In this document: in pieces, positions 21,256 to 33,182 of the stretch
How positions within the stretch are numbered: position 1 is the first letter of the stretch
Layout: every line of letters begins with the position of its first letter
From: Chrysophaeum taylorii
Lineage: Eukaryota; Sar; Pelagophyceae; Pelagomonadales; Pelagomonadaceae
NCBI GenBank assembly: GCA_029834535.1
Contig: JAQMWT010000322.1
Coordinates: 1 to 64,000 of the forward strand
Length of the DNA stretch: 64,000 bases
Reading direction: 5' to 3'
Made by a program: the position numbers and the translations under genes
The notes under the pieces: generated by a model
What the model saw: the letters and a program-made list of their open reading frames with translations, nothing else
What the model was told of the DNA's origin: nothing
Database searches by the model: none

Positions 21256-21830
21256 GCGCGTGTAGACGCCGGGAGGGGGCTTATCGGTATTGCGCAGCAC
21301 GTGTGGGGTAGGGTGGAGTCTTCGACTCAGAAGAGCATATCCTCGGGGTTGCCGATCGACAGAGAGCCGCGTAGAGCTGGACGTGACAGAAGACGGGCTT
21401 GGGCAAGAGGATGCCGACCTCGCGGGGCGTCTGGCCCTGGTTCTTGTTGATCGTTTGGCGTAGGCGGGCCTTAATTGGAGGAGCCTCGGTGACAACGACA
21501 CGATCGATCATGTATCTGGTACCGTTGCAGTGGCCGTGGGACGGGTCGAGGTTGCGAAGACTTTAAGCTCGCGATCAAAGTCAGCATGCCGTTGGTTGTC
21601 AGGGAGTTGAAAACTCGACTGTAAAGAGCGAGGCGTCGTCTTCCGACCCAACCTAGTCTGCCGAAAAGAACTCCGACGCCTCGTCTCCGGGAAAAAAAGG
21701 CCGCGGTCATGCGCGCGTTGTCAGCATCGACAACATCGTTTCGACGGGGCGTGAGAATGGCGCGCCGAAAGAGCCGCCGCGGGTCGTGGAAATAGTCTGC
21801 GAGGTCGCCGTAGACGGCTTGGAGGATCAA
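21256..21830 (-). pseudogene. PIF1-type Helitron helicase C-terminal fragment
   Basis: Encodes, over more than one frame, VYGDLADYFHDPRRLFRRAILTPRRNDVVDADN and then TINKNQGQTPREVGILLPKPVF. These correspond to the conserved C-terminal helicase motifs of Helitron-encoded PIF1 proteins (usual form TINKSQGQTl..vGiyLp.PVFshGQLYVAlSR). Upstream helicase motifs and Rep are absent. The frame is broken, so no product is expected. Confidence 0.75.
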
Positions 21831-21879
21831 TGTCTGGCTCGTGGGCCTACATGATCCTTACCCTAAATCGGGGGACAAA

Positions 21880-22430
21880 CAAACAACCCACCCACGTCTT
21901 TCATGCTCCCCACAAACACCCCCCCCTCTTAGCAGTCGACATTTAAAGACAAACAAACAACCCACCCACATCCTTCATGCTCCGCACACACACCCCCATC
22001 TTAGCAGTCGACATTTAAAGACAAACAAACAAGCGGGGCCCGTCCTCTCTTCGCCTGCCCCACGACTCGGCGATGACCCCGACTAGGTCCCGCGTACTTA
22101 TCTCTGCCCGTCAGGCACATCCCTCCTACCCCACAAACCCACCCACATCCTTCATGCCTCCCCCCACACACCCCCCTCTTAGCAGTCGACATTTAAAGAC
22201 AAACAAACAAACATCTGTCGATTTAATTTAGTTAGGGTGAAAGAGCCGCCGCGGGCCGTGGAAATAGTCTGCGAGGTCGCCGTAGACGGCTTGGAGGATC
22301 ACTGTCTGGCTCTCGCGCCTACCTGATCCTTACTCTCGCGCCTACCTTATCCTTACCCTAAATCGAGGGACAAACAGACAGACCACACACACCCCCCTCT
22401 TAGCAGTCGACATGTAAAGACAAACAGACA
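21880..22430. repeat. Cluster of CTTAGCAGTCGACATTTAAAG repeats
   Basis: Short repeats of the form CACACCCCCCTCTTAGCAGTCGACATTTAAAGAC (shown in two parts: CACACCCCCCTC and TTAGCAGTCGACATTTAAAG) recur at about 21925, 22000, 22175 and 22390, separated by CCCACATCCTTCATGC-type sequence. The same units occur at 33.25-33.5, 41.95-42.4 and 61.34-61.44 kb. Confidence 0.8.
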
Positions 22431-22610
22431 GACAAACAGACAAACATCTGTCGATTAGTAGTTAGGACCCTCTCCTCTCCTCTCCACGAGTTAATTACTT
22501 ACTCCCTGTCCTCAATCAACACGACCCGTTGATAATAGGGTAAATGTCACATTGATAGTAATATCCCCTTGCTACTAGATAATAATAGAGGCATCAACGC
22601 GGACGGAGAG

Positions 22611-24345
22611 ATGATGTTGCGGCGACGTAAAGTTGAGGATGAAGAGGAGGATGAGGAGGAGGAGGAGTTGAAGGTGGACATGCAGCACCCGCGCGAGTCG
22701 ATTCTGGTGACGACGCCGTCGCTCGCGTCGCGGCGCGGGATCGATCCGAAGGAACTGCGGGGGGAAACCCGGCGGACGTTGGCGCTCGACGGGTTTCTTC
22801 ACCGGAAGACGCGGTACGGCGCGTGGAAGGAGCGGTACTTTCGGACAGAGGGGCCTTACTTGCTCTACTACACGACGAGTTTAAACGAGATAAAGGCGCG
22901 GCGGTTCGACGCGCGCAAAAAGAAGCTCGGACCGTACGAGTACGACTCGACGGGAAAAGCCTATTCGGAAATGTTCGACCTGCGGTCGCCAGGGACCGAC
23001 ATTTCGTACGGCGCGCACGGCGCGTTGATCGTGCTGTGCTTGGGGGGCGCGAAGAAGATCGAGGTCAAGGCGGACTCTGAAGCGGACGCGCGCAGATGGG
23101 TCGAGACGCTGGAAAAAATTCGGGCGTTCAACGAGGCGCGCAAGCAGCGAATCGGAACGTTTTGCGTCGAGATCGACGGAGCCTACGTGGTGGGCCCCAA
23201 GGTGATTCACCGGTGCGAGTGTACAATCAACGGTCCCGAGGCGAGCGAGACGTCGTCGGCGAGTCGGGTAGAAGGAATCGACGACGTGGCGTACGAGAAC
23301 TTGGACGAGTCGCTCGAGGCGGTGTCGAGGGCTCCCGACGTCAAGCTCCGTGCCGAGATTCCCGTGTACCAGGCCTCGTCGGTGTTCCGGGTCACAATCC
23401 GGAGTTTGACGGAGGAAAGACAGCGGAATTCGCTGCAGGGACCGGTCGCGATTTCGAGCTCGGAGGGCGTCGCGTCGCGCGACGTGTCGCTCTTCGAGCT
23501 CCAGGAGGAACAGGCCGAGGTTTTTTTTCAGGGGATGGGGGAAAGCAAAGCAAAGCATGGCGATCACGGGAACCCCGCCTCGGCTCTCGAAGCCGAAGCG
23601 GAGGGCCAGGTCGTCTGGCCGTCCAAGGCGCCCGACGGCTCGAGCCCCGCGCCCGGGGGGTTCCGATGGTTGGCGCTTTTCGAGGAGGATAGCAGTCCCG
23701 AGGACCAAGCTCCTCGCGTGCGCGGCCTCGTGCACTGCCGGCTCCGATACTGGGAACACGTGGTCCAGACGATCGACCTCGTCGGCGCCCACGACAGGTA
23801 CGAAGCCGACGACGACTCGGACCTCACCGAGTTCAAGCTCGATCTCCTCTCGGGCGGGATGAAGCGGCTCGAGGCGGTCTACGAGGACATGTCGGCCGCG
23901 GGGGACGCGGTCATGCGGCTCCTCCAGTGGGAACGACCTCTCCTCTCGCTGGCGTGCTGGGTTTTTCTGACGACGGCAGTCGCGACGATGCCCGACGCCT
24001 CGACCCTCGTCGTTTTTCCGTTGTTCGCGCTCGTCGGAATCTGCTTTACCCTTCCGCATGCCATTTCGAACCGCCAGTTTCAGGTCGAGGGCGACCAGCA
24101 GTTTGCCAAGGCCGCCGACGAGACCCACCGCCGCGACATCGCCGAAATCAGCCTGGCCGTCGTCGCCGCGCGGGACTTGGTCGCGCCTGATTCTTCCTTC
24201 TTCGTTTCGACCGATCCCTACGCGGTCGTCGTTCAGGAACCACCCCCCTCCAAAAAGCTCCCGCAGATGCTCGTGGGTCTCACCTCGGTCAAAAACGGCA
24301 CCCTCTCCCCCGAGTGGGTCCCGGGAGCCCCCGAGAAAAAAAACT

Positions 24346-24378
<33 letters not shown>

Positions 24379-26114
24379 GATACGCGTTTTCTTCTTCTTG
24401 TTCGCCGTCGCGTCCCCCCGAAGAGGGCTCGTCGCCCGTAGCCGTCGACCAGAACGAGGCCCTCAAAATGGTCGTGGGCGCCCACTTGAGCGAGCGGATC
24501 CTCAACGACGTCCTCCCCGAAGAACCGGGGGGTCGCAACGCTGTCACCCTCTCGGAATCCGCGACCAAAGACTTTGGCGACGGCGCCGTCGTCAAGCCGC
24601 CCGTCGACTTCCGCTCGCGCTGGCGCGTCTCCTCGACCCTCCTGAGCCCCGCGACCGCGAGCTGGACCTGGCCCATCCTCCAGGAACAGATCGGCCACTC
24701 CCTCGTCCCCTGGCACGACGCCAAGGGGCGCGTCTTGATCGAAATCTACGATCGAGACGTCGCCTCGGACGACACCTTTTTGGGTTGCTGCCGCATCCCG
24801 ATCGCCAAGCTCTTCTCTTACCAACACCACCTCGACGAGTGGTTCCAGCTCGAGCGCTACCCGGACGGCGACATTTCTTCGTCCGATAAGAATAATAACA
24901 AAGCGACCACCTCGAAGAAGACGGCGAAGAAGAACGCGGCGATCGACGCCTCGACCGCCGCGAACTTTGGCAGCGTCAGGATCTGCGCGCGCGCCCGCGT
25001 CGTCGACTCGGCCTCGTCGCTCGACCTCTCGCCACCCTCCGAAAAGCATCGACACCACAGCAGCTGGCAGCATGCCCAGGCAATCCGCCGCAGCATCCTC
25101 GAACCTGAGATCAGAATCAGAGACGATAAGAAGGCGGGCTACGTCGGACAGTACAAGGACGTCGCCAGATCCCTCAAGTCGATGCAAGACTCGGTCCTGA
25201 TGCTCGCAACCTACTTGGAAAGGTTCGTCGCCTTGTGCACCTGGGTCCACCCCGCGAAAACCCTCTTCGTCGCCTTTGGCCTCGCCGCCGCGGTGTTGCT
25301 CTGCCTTGTTATCCCCAACCGCGTTTTAGTTGCCTCCCTCGTCGCCAAACTCTTCCTCAACGGTCTCTTCCTCAAACTCAGAGGCCAGGACAACTCGGAA
25401 GTCCCCTTCAAGGACCCCACCTATACCCAAATCTCTAACCTCCTCTCCTCCCTTCCCAACGCGACCCAGCGCGCCGCCGCCTACAAGATCAAACGCGACG
25501 TCTGGACTTCTCAATTCAAGCGTCACGAAAAGGCCGTCAGAATTAGCCTCCAATTCGCCTTTCGCGTCCGCTGCCAGATCCACGCCTGCATCATCTCCAA
25601 GACATCCACCCTCGCCGGCTTCACCTCGGCGCCAACCTACGGCGCCATAGACGAATCAACCCGCTCGACCGCCGCCGATTCTGCCCGCGCGCGACGCCGC
25701 CCCCAACAGGCGGTCGAAAATAAAAAGTGGACCTACGTCTACGTCGTCGTCGTCGACGCCATGGTCATCATCTGGCAAAACGTATCTGCCGCCGCCGACA
25801 ACAAAAAGCCCTTACTCTCGCTCCACATTGCCGGCCCGCCCCTCGTCGACGAGCCCCCGCCCTCGACCTGGCCCGACCGCCCCCGCGGCCTCACCCTCGT
25901 CTCCCTCGCCTCGAGACTCCCGCGCGCATCCAAAATCAAGGACTTCTACCTCGCCCTCGCACCCTACGACGTCGAAACCTTTGCCGCCGCCGTCCACTTC
26001 GAAATCCTCGACTCGGCCAACTGCCGCGACCACCACAAGCCCACCACCCATCACTTCTGGCGCCGATCCGCCCCCTTCTTCCATCCATGGCAACACCAAC
26101 ACCATCAACACTAG
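22611..26114 (+). CDS. PH- and C2-domain membrane protein (MCTP-like)
   Basis: About 1167 residues in one exon. Residues about 52-176 form a PH domain (GFLHRKTRYGAWKERYFR at its start, ending with the conserved Trp of RRWVETLEKI). A hydrophobic pair spans about 443-483. A C2 domain covers about 506-753, with an Asp-rich insert (DDDDDDGGGGG) and a second half typical of C2 (VLIEIYDRDVASDDTFLGCCRIP). Another hydrophobic pair lies at about 873-925 and resembles the C-terminal membrane region of multiple-C2 MCTP/FTIP proteins. By family it would bind phosphoinositides and, with calcium, phospholipids, perhaps at membrane contact sites; this is inference. I chose the ATG at 22611 since upstream codons in the frame lack an ATG. 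It lies between two Helitron-like insertions. Confidence 0.75.
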
Positions 26115-26895
26115 CTTCTTTTTTCGATCGCTTATCTTCTTATTCTTCTTCTTCGTGCTTTCCTTTGTGGAACACGATAATGCTTGACGACGAAACGACG
26201 ACGACTCTCTTGATGTTGTCTCCCTGTTATATTGTGAAACGAACGAATTCGAATTAACCTCAGCGCGCGCTCCGCATACTAGTACAGGCGGCGTCCCCCA
26301 AGTGCGTTGCGTAAAATGCTACTATTCTAGCCGGTGGGATGCCGAAGATGTGCGCATCAGGACCACCTCGATGAGATCCAGCTCCTTGGCATCGACAGGA
26401 ACCGCTGCGCGACGCGCATTCGCTCACTAGAGACGTCGACAGATGCTGCTGCCGCCGCAGCAACAGCGCGTCCACCCACCGACGCACCTTGGAGCCGACG
26501 GCGACGACTCGTTCTTCTTTCTCGCAGAGACCGCATGACGATCCTCATATCAGCTGACTGGTGCCGGACTCCTCCTCTTCCGCGCGGTCTCGCCGGACAC
26601 CACCTGCCGTTTCCTGAACCCATACCAGCGCACCGCCGTCTTCTGCTGAACGAACGCGAGCGAGAGGCAACTAGCGCCTCGCTTCGACTCAATAATTGGA
26701 ACAAGATTTCTACAGATTCGGGTGGAGCGGAAAGCAACTTCAAAAGGCCTCGAACGCCGCGATGCCCACTGCTCGTGCGCTCGATCGCGTGTGGCGCTGG
26801 GGGAGGGCTCTGCGTCTCCAAAAAATTGCGCTGCACTTCGCTCGCTAGCGCTTAATCAATGTTCGTGTGTGAGGACCTAGCTCTCGAGCGTCCGG
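26115..26895. other. Interval without a firm gene
   Basis: Open frames on both strands (26334-26855 plus, 26357-26836 minus) overlap each other, are Arg/Ser-rich and match no family I recognise. One could be real but there is no basis to choose. The 3' flank of the PH/C2 gene occupies the first 100-150 bases. Confidence 0.4.
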
Positions 26896-27096
26896 TCATA
26901 GACTTTCACTCATTGATCTTATACTATCATCATCATGCCCGGCTTTGCGCGTCGTGTAGCAATCGACACATGTGAGTAGCGCGATGGCGACGAGGAACAT
27001 TATGGTTTTTTGGCCGGCGAGAACGCCGCCGACAAGATTGGAACATCTTGTTAATATGTCTTCGGCCGACTTGTCGCGGCTCAATGCGAACATCAT
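26896..27096 (-). CDS. Hypothetical 66-residue single-pass membrane protein
   Basis: Starts with a double ATG (27096 and 27093). It has a polar N-terminus, one hydrophobic segment (TIMFLVAIALLTCVDCY, about residues 31-47) and an acidic/Ser tail. No family recognised. It lies between the PH/C2 gene and the Helitron-like array, about 80 bases from the array's edge. It may be a real small gene, an exon of a larger one, or chance. Confidence 0.35.
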   Translation of the reverse strand: MMFALSRDKSAEDILTRCSNLVGGVLAGQKTIMFLVAIALLTCVDCYTTRKAGHDDDSIRSMSESL

Positions 27097-27173
27097 GCTC
27101 GCCTCTCGGTGCGTGTGATTCGGGAGGTGAGAGCGTCGAGCAGAAAGGCGAAGAGAGGGTTTTAGGAGTAAAC

Positions 27174-28229
27174 AAGTGCAAGCCAGTAAGTTCACCTAGT
27201 CCCAATCTCTAACCCCAGCATTTTCACCCCGTTAAGTTCACCTAGTCCCAATCTCTAACCCCAGTAAATTCGACGTAAACCCAATCTCTATAGTTCGGCG
27301 TAAACCCACACCCACTCACCCCACTCTCCTTTGAGCTCGTCGCCCTCACCCCCGCCAATCCAAGCTGCTTTGATCCGCACACGCCGCTAAGCTTTGGGTT
27401 TACTCTAAAAGCCCCAGTAAGTTTGCACTTGGTCTCAGTAAGTTCACCTGGTCACTAAGTTCACCTAATCCCAATCTCTAACCCCAGTAAGTTCACCTGG
27501 TTCCAGTAAGTTCACCTGGTCCCAGTAAGTTAACCTATAGTGCGCGTGTAGACGCCGGGAGGGGGCTTATCGGTATTGCGCAGCACGTGTCGGGTAGGGT
27601 GGAGTCGTCGACCCAGAAGAGGATATCCTCGGGGTTGCCGATCGACAGAGAGCCACGTAGAGCTGGACGTCGCAGAAGACGGGCTTCGCCAAGAGGACGC
27701 CGACCTCGCGGGGCGTCTGGCCCTGGCTCTTGGTGATCGTTTGGCGTAGGTGGGCCTTAAGCGATACAGGTTGGAGGAGCCTCGGTGACAACGACACGAT
27801 CGATCATGTATCTGGTACCGTTGCAGTGGCCGTGCGACGGGTCGAGGTTGCGAAGACTTTAAGCTCGCGATCAAAGTCAGCATGCCGTTGGTTGTCGGGG
27901 AGTTGAAAACTCGACTCTTGAGAGCGAGGCGTCGTCTTCCGACCCAACCTAGTCGGCCGAAAAGAACTCCGACGCCTCGTCTCCGGGAAAAAAAGGCCGC
28001 GGTCATGCGCGCGTTGTCAGCATCGACAACATCGTTTCGACGGGGCGTGAGAATGGCGCGCTGGCTAAAAGAGCCGCCGCGGGTCGTGGAAACAGTCTGC
28101 GAGGTCGCCGTAGACGGCTTGGAGGATCACTGTCTTGCTCACGTGCCTACCTGATCCTTACCCTAAATTGGGGGACAAACATCCCCCCACACACCCCCCT
28201 CTTACCAGTCGACATTTAAAGACAAACAA
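27174..28229 (-). mobile_element. Array unit 1 (helicase fragment about 27542-28150)
   Basis: Contains the helicase C-terminal fragment in its fullest readable form (27530-28006). Its right end differs from the others: the GATTAGTAGTTAGGA end is replaced by a CAGTCGACATTTAAAGACAAACA sequence (CAGTCGACATTT then AAAGACAAACA) before unit 2 starts. Confidence 0.7.
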
Positions 28230-29293
28230 GTGCAGGCCAGTAAGTCCACCTAGTCCCAATCTCTAACCCCAGTAAGTTCACCTGGTCACCTGGTCGCAGT
28301 AAGTTCACCTGGTCAGTAAGTTCACCTAGTCCAAATCTCTAACCCCAGTAAGTTCGGCGTAAACCCACTCGTGCTCACACCCACTCCTTTGAGCTCGTCG
28401 CTCTCACCCCCGCCAACCCAAACTGCTATTATCCGCACGCGCCGCCAATCCTTGAGTTTACTCTGAAAACCCCAGTATGTTCACCTGGTCCCCGTTTCAC
28501 CTTGTCACTCAGTCCACCTAGTCCCAATCTCAAACCCCAGTAAGTTCACGTGGTCCCAGTAAGTTCACCTATAGTGCGCGTGTAGACGCCGGGAGGGGGC
28601 TTATCGGTATTGCGCAGCACGTGTGGGGTAGGGTGGAGTCGTCGACCCAGATGAGTATATCTCCTCGGGGTTGCCGATCGACAGAGAGCCACGTCGAGCT
28701 GGACGTGGCAGAAGACGGGCTTGGGCGAGAGGACGCCGACCTCGCGGGACGTCTGGCCCTGGCTCTTGTTGATCGTTTGGCGTAGGCGGGCCTTAAGCGA
28801 TACAGGTTGGAGGAGCCTCGGTGACAACGACACGATCGATCATGTATCTGGTACCGTTGCAGTGGCCGTGCGACGGGTCGAGGTTGCGAAGACATTAAGC
28901 TCGCGATCAAAGTCAGCATGCCGTTGGTTGTCAGGGAGTTGAAAACTCTACTGTAAAGAGCGAGGCGTCGTCTTCCGACCCAGCCTAGTCAGCCGAAAAG
29001 AACTCCGACGCCTCGTCTCCGGGAAAAAAAGGCCGCGGTCATGCGCGCGTTGTCAGCATCGACAACATCGTTTCGACGGGGCGTGAGAATGGCGCGCTGA
29101 AAGAGCCGCCGCGGGTCGTGGAAATAGTCTGCGAGGTCGCCGTAGACGGCTTGGAGGATCACTGTCTGGCTCTCGCGCCTACCTGATCCTGACTCTCGCG
29201 CCTACCTGATCCTTACCCTAAATCGAGGGACAAACAGACAGACAAACAAACAAACAGACAGACAGACAAACATCTGTCGATTAGTAGTTAGGA
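28230..29293 (-). mobile_element. Array unit 2
   Basis: Helicase fragment about 28575-29165. A small insertion alters the TATCCTCGGGG site. The right end has the standard TTAGGA/CAAGTG junction with unit 3. Confidence 0.7.
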
Positions 29294-30155
29294 CAAGTGC
29301 AGGCCAGTAAGTTCACCTAGTCCCAATCTCTAACCCTAGTAAGTTCACCTGGTCTGGTCCCAGTTTCACCTGGTCACTAAGTTCACCTAGTCCCAATCTC
29401 AAACCCCAGTAAGTTCACCTGGTCCAAGTAAGTTCACCTACCGTGCGCGTGTAGACGCCGGGAGGGGGCTTATCGGTATTGCGGAGCACGTGTGGGGTAG
29501 GGTGGAGTCGTCGACTCAGAAGAGGATATCCTCGGGGTTGCCGATCGACAGAGAGCCACGTAGAGCTGGACGTGGCAGAAGACGGGCTTGGGCAAGAGGA
29601 CGCCGACCTTGCGGGGCGTCTGCCTCTGGCTCTTGTTGATCGTTTGGCGTCGGTGGGGCTTGAGGGATACAGGTTGGAGGAGCCTCGGTGACACGACACG
29701 ATCGATCATGTATCTGGTACCGTTGCAGTGGCCGTGCGACGGGTCGAGGTTGCGAAGACTTTAAGCTCGCGATCAAAGTCAGCATGCCGTTGGTTGTCAG
29801 GGAGTTGAAAACTCGACTGTAAAGAGCGAGGCGTCGGCTTCCGACCCAACCTAGTCGGCCGAAAAGAACTCCGACGCCTCGTCTTCGGGAAAAAAAGGCC
29901 GCGGTCATGCGCGCGTTGTCAGCATCGACAACATCGTTTCGACGGGGCGTGAGAATGGCGCGCTGAAAGAGCCGCCGCGGGTCGTGGAAATAGTCTGCGA
30001 GGTCGCCGTAGACGGCTTGGAGGACCACTGTCTGGCTCTCGCGCCTGCCTACCTGATGCTTACTCTCGCGCCTACCTGATCCTTACCCTAAATCGAGGGA
30101 CAAACAGACAGACAAACAAACAGACAGACAAACATCTGTCGATTAGTAGTTAGGA
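29294..30155 (-). mobile_element. Array unit 3 (shortest)
   Basis: About 862 bases; it has a shorter AGTAAGTTCACC block than the others and a one-base loss in the GGTGACAACGACACG site shared with unit 4. Standard junctions on both sides. Confidence 0.7.
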
Positions 30156-31020
30156 CAAGTGCAGGCCAGTAAGTTCACCTAGCTCACACCAACTCCTTTG
30201 AGCTCGTCGCTCTCGCCTCCGCCAATCTAAGGCGCTTCGATCCGCACACGCCGATAACCTTTGAGTTTGCTCTAAAAACCCTTTACTCTAAAAAACCCAG
30301 TAAGATCACCTGCTCCAACCCCAGTAAGTTCACCTGGTCCCAGTAAGTTCACCTACAGTGCGCGTGTAGACGCCGGGAGGGGGCTTATCGGTATTGCGCA
30401 GCACGTGTGGGGTAGGGTGGAGTCGTCGACTCAGAAGAGGATATCCTCGGGGTTGCCGATCGACAGAGAGCCACGTAGAGCTGGACGTGGCAGAAGACGG
30501 GCTTGTGGGCAAGAGGACGCGGACCTCGCGGGGCGTCTGGTCCTGGCTCTTGTTGATCGTTTGGCGTAGGCGGGCCTTGAGGGATACAGGTTGGAGGAGC
30601 CTCGGTGACACGACACGATCGATCATGTATCTGGTACCGTTGCAGTGGCCGTGCGACGGGTCGAGGTTGCGAAGACTTTAAGCTCGCGATCAAAGTCAGC
30701 ATGCCGTTGGTTGTCAGGGAGTTCAAAACTCGACTGTAAAGAGCGAGGCGTCGTCTTCCGACCCAGCCTAGTCAGCCGAAAAGAACTCCGACGCCTCGTC
30801 TCCGGGAAAAAAAGGCCGCGGTCATGCGCGCGTTGTCAGCATCGACAACATCGTTTCGACGGGGCGTGAGAATGGCGCGCTGAAAGAGCCGCCGCGGGTC
30901 GTGGAAATAGTCTGCGAGGTCGCCGTAGACGGCTTGGAGGATCACTGTCTGGCTCTCGCGCCTACCTGATCCTTACTCTCGCGCCTACCTGATCCTTACC
31001 CTAAATCGAGGGACAAACAA

Positions 31021-31059
<39 letters not shown>

Positions 31060-31081
31060 TCTGTCGATTAGTAGTTAGGAC
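30156..31081 (-). mobile_element. Array unit 4
   Basis: About 926 bases, shares with unit 3 the one-base loss in GGTGACACGACACG, suggesting the two derive from one another. Standard junctions on both sides; extended CAGA tract near 31020-31060. Confidence 0.7.
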
Positions 31082-32151
31082 AAGTGCAGGCCAGTAAGTT
31101 CACCTATCTCTAACCCCAGTAAGTTCACCTGGTCCCAGTAAGTTCACATAGTCCCAATCTCTAACCCCAGTAAATTCGGTGTAACTTACACTGTAAGCCC
31201 ACTCGTGCTCACACCCACTCACCCCACTCTCCTTCGAGCTCGTCGCTCTCACCTCCGCCAATCTAAGCTGCTTTTATCCGTACACGCCGCTAGCCTTTGC
31301 GTTCACTCTAAAAACCCCAGTAAGTTCACTTGGTCCCAGTAAGTTCACCTGGTCACTAAGTTCACCTAGTCCCAATCTCAAACCCCAGTAAGTTCACCTG
31401 GTCCCAGTAAGTTAACCTATAGTGCGCGTGTAGACGCCGGGAGGGGGCTTATCGGTATTGCGCAGCACGTGTGGGGTAGGGTGGAGTCGTCGACTCAGAA
31501 GAGGATATCCTCGGGGTTGCCGATCGACAGAGAGCCACGTAGAGCTGGACGTGGCAGAAGACGGGCTTCGCCAAGAGGACGCCGACCTCGCGGGGCGTCT
31601 GGCCCTGGCTCTTGTTGATCGTTTGGCGTCGGCGGGCCTTAAGGGATACAGGTTGGAGGAGCCTCGGTGACAACGACACGATCGATCATGCATCTGGTAC
31701 CGTTGCAGTGGCCGTGCGACGGGTCGAGGTTGCGAGGCGTCGTCTTCCGACAAAACCTAGTCAGCCGAAAAGAACTCCGACGCCTCGTCTCCGGGAAAAA
31801 AAGGCCGAGGTAAAGAGCGAGGCGTCGTCTTCCGACCCAACCTAGTCAGCCGAAAAGAACTCCGACGCCTCGTCTCCGGGAAAAAAAGGCCGCGGTCATG
31901 CGCGCGTTGTCAGCATCGACAACATCGTTTCGACGGGGCGTGAGAATGGCGCGCTGAAAGAGCCGCCGCGGGTCGTGGAAATAGTCTGCGAGGTCGCCGT
32001 AGACGGCTTGGAGGACCACTGTCTGGCTCTCGCGCCTGCCTACCTGATGCTTACTCTCGCGCCTACATGATCCTTACCCTAAATCGAGGGACAAACAGAC
32101 AAACAAACAAACAGACAGACAGACAAACATCTGTCGATTAGTAGTTAGGAC
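31082..32151 (-). mobile_element. Array unit 5 (with internal duplication)
   Basis: Contains a local tandem duplication: the stretch GAGGCGTCGTCTTCCGA through AAAAAAAGGCCG occurs twice (about 31735-31806 and 31817-31892) with deletion of the neighbouring GAAGACTTTAAGCTCG segment. Standard junctions on both sides. Confidence 0.7.
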
Positions 32152-33182
32152 AAGTGCAGGCCAGTAAGTTCACCTAGTCCCAATCTCTAACCCCAGCAAG
32201 TTCACCTGGTCCCAGTAAGTTTCATATAAGTTCACCTGGTCAGTAAGTTCACCTAGCTCACACCAACTCCTTTGAGCTCGTCGCTCTCGCCTCCGCCAAT
32301 CTAAGCTGCTTTGATCCGCACGCGCCGCCAACCTTTGAGTTTACTCTAAAATCCTTTACTCTAAAGACCCCAGTATGCTCACCTGGTCCCAGTTTCACCT
32401 GGTCACTCAGTTCACCTAGTCCCAATCTCAAACCCCAGAAAGTTCACGTGGTCCCAGTAAGTTCACTTATAGTGCGCGTGTAGACGCCGGGAGGGGGCTT
32501 ATCGGTATTGCGCAGCACGTGTGGGGTAGGGTGGAGTCGTCGACCCAGATGAGTATATCCTCGGGGATGCCGATCGACAGAGAGCCACGTAGAGCTGGAC
32601 GTGGCAGAAGACGGGCTTGGGAAAGAGGACGCCGACCTCGCGGGGCGTCTGGCCCTGGCTCTTGTTGATCGTTTGGCGTAGGTGGGCCTTAAGCGATACA
32701 GGTTGGAGGAGCCTCGGTGACAACGACACGATCGATCATGTATCTGGTACCGTTGCAGTGGCCGTGCGAGGTTGCGAAGACTTTAAGCTCGCGATCAAAG
32801 TCAGCATGCCGTTGGCTGTCAGGGAGTTGAAAACTCGACTGTAAAGAGCGAGGCGTCGTCTTCCGACCCAACCTAGTCGGCCGAAAAGAACTCCGACGCC
32901 TCGTCTCCGGGAAAAAAAGGCCGCGGTCACGCGCGCGTTGTCAGCATCGACAACATCGTTTCGACTTGGCGTGAGAATGGCGCGCTGGCTAAAAGAGCCG
33001 CCGCGGGTCGTGGAAATAGTCTGCGAGGTCGCTGTAGACGGCTTGGAGGATCACTGTCTGGCTCTCGTGCCTACCTGATCCTTACTCTCGCGCCTACCTG
33101 ATCCTTACCCTAAATCGAGGGACAGACAAACAGACAAACAAAACAGACAAACAGACAAACATCTGTCGATTAGTAGTTAGGA
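32152..33182 (-). mobile_element. Array unit 6 (right end of array)
   Basis: Has an 8-base loss (GACGGGTC-like) at about 32767 that changes the helicase frame relative to the other units. Its right terminus GTAGTTAGGA ends at 33182, beyond which the sequence is unrelated (TATAAGAC). Confidence 0.7.

Larger units (their letters stand above)
20942..22467 (-). mobile_element. Helitron-like non-autonomous element, single copy upstream of COG2
   Basis: Same family as the 27-33 kb array. On the minus strand it starts with TCCTAACTACTAATCGACAG (complement at 22467), then CAGA/CAAA-rich sequence, the PIF1-helicase fragment, and ends in several AGTAAGTTCACCTGGTCCC-type repeats and GCAGGCC at about 20942. 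An internal duplication with CTTAGCAGTCGACATTTAAAG repeats (21850-22400) makes it longer than the array units. No Rep/HUH domain is present, so it depends on another element. Confidence 0.65.
27174..33182 (-). mobile_element. Head-to-tail array of six Helitron-like units
   Basis: Six units of about 0.86-1.07 kb share the same parts in the same order. At least four junctions read TTAGTAGTTAGGA followed directly by CAAGTGCAGGCC, so the end of one unit abuts the start of the next without spacer. Each unit contains AGTAAGTTCACCT short repeats, the same truncated PIF1-helicase fragment on the minus strand, TACCTGATCCTTACCCTAAA and a CAGA/CAAA tract. On the minus strand the fixed leading end is TCCTAACTACTAATCGACAG. 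All units lack Rep and share the same frame damage, so the array was built from an already non-autonomous unit. Confidence 0.75.

Noticed and set aside
22440-22480. Telomere-like CCCTAAA and TTAGGG motifs near element ends
   Set aside because: Single, non-tandem occurrences within the Helitron-like consensus, so not a telomere.
22881-25250. 789-residue minus-strand open frame opposite the PH/C2 gene
   Set aside because: It is an antisense shadow. The plus-strand frame has PH and C2 domains while the minus frame has no recognisable domain.
26334-26855. 173-residue open frame on the plus strand (and a similar one opposite)
   Set aside because: Both strands are open over the same bases and both translations are Arg/Ser-rich without motifs, so GC-rich chance frames are as likely.
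20942-33182. CRISPR array or satellite as explanation of the AGTAAGTTCACCT repeats
   Set aside because: Spacing is irregular, the repeats have no unique spacers of constant length, and they always sit at the trailing end of units with a helicase fragment, so a transposon end explains them better.
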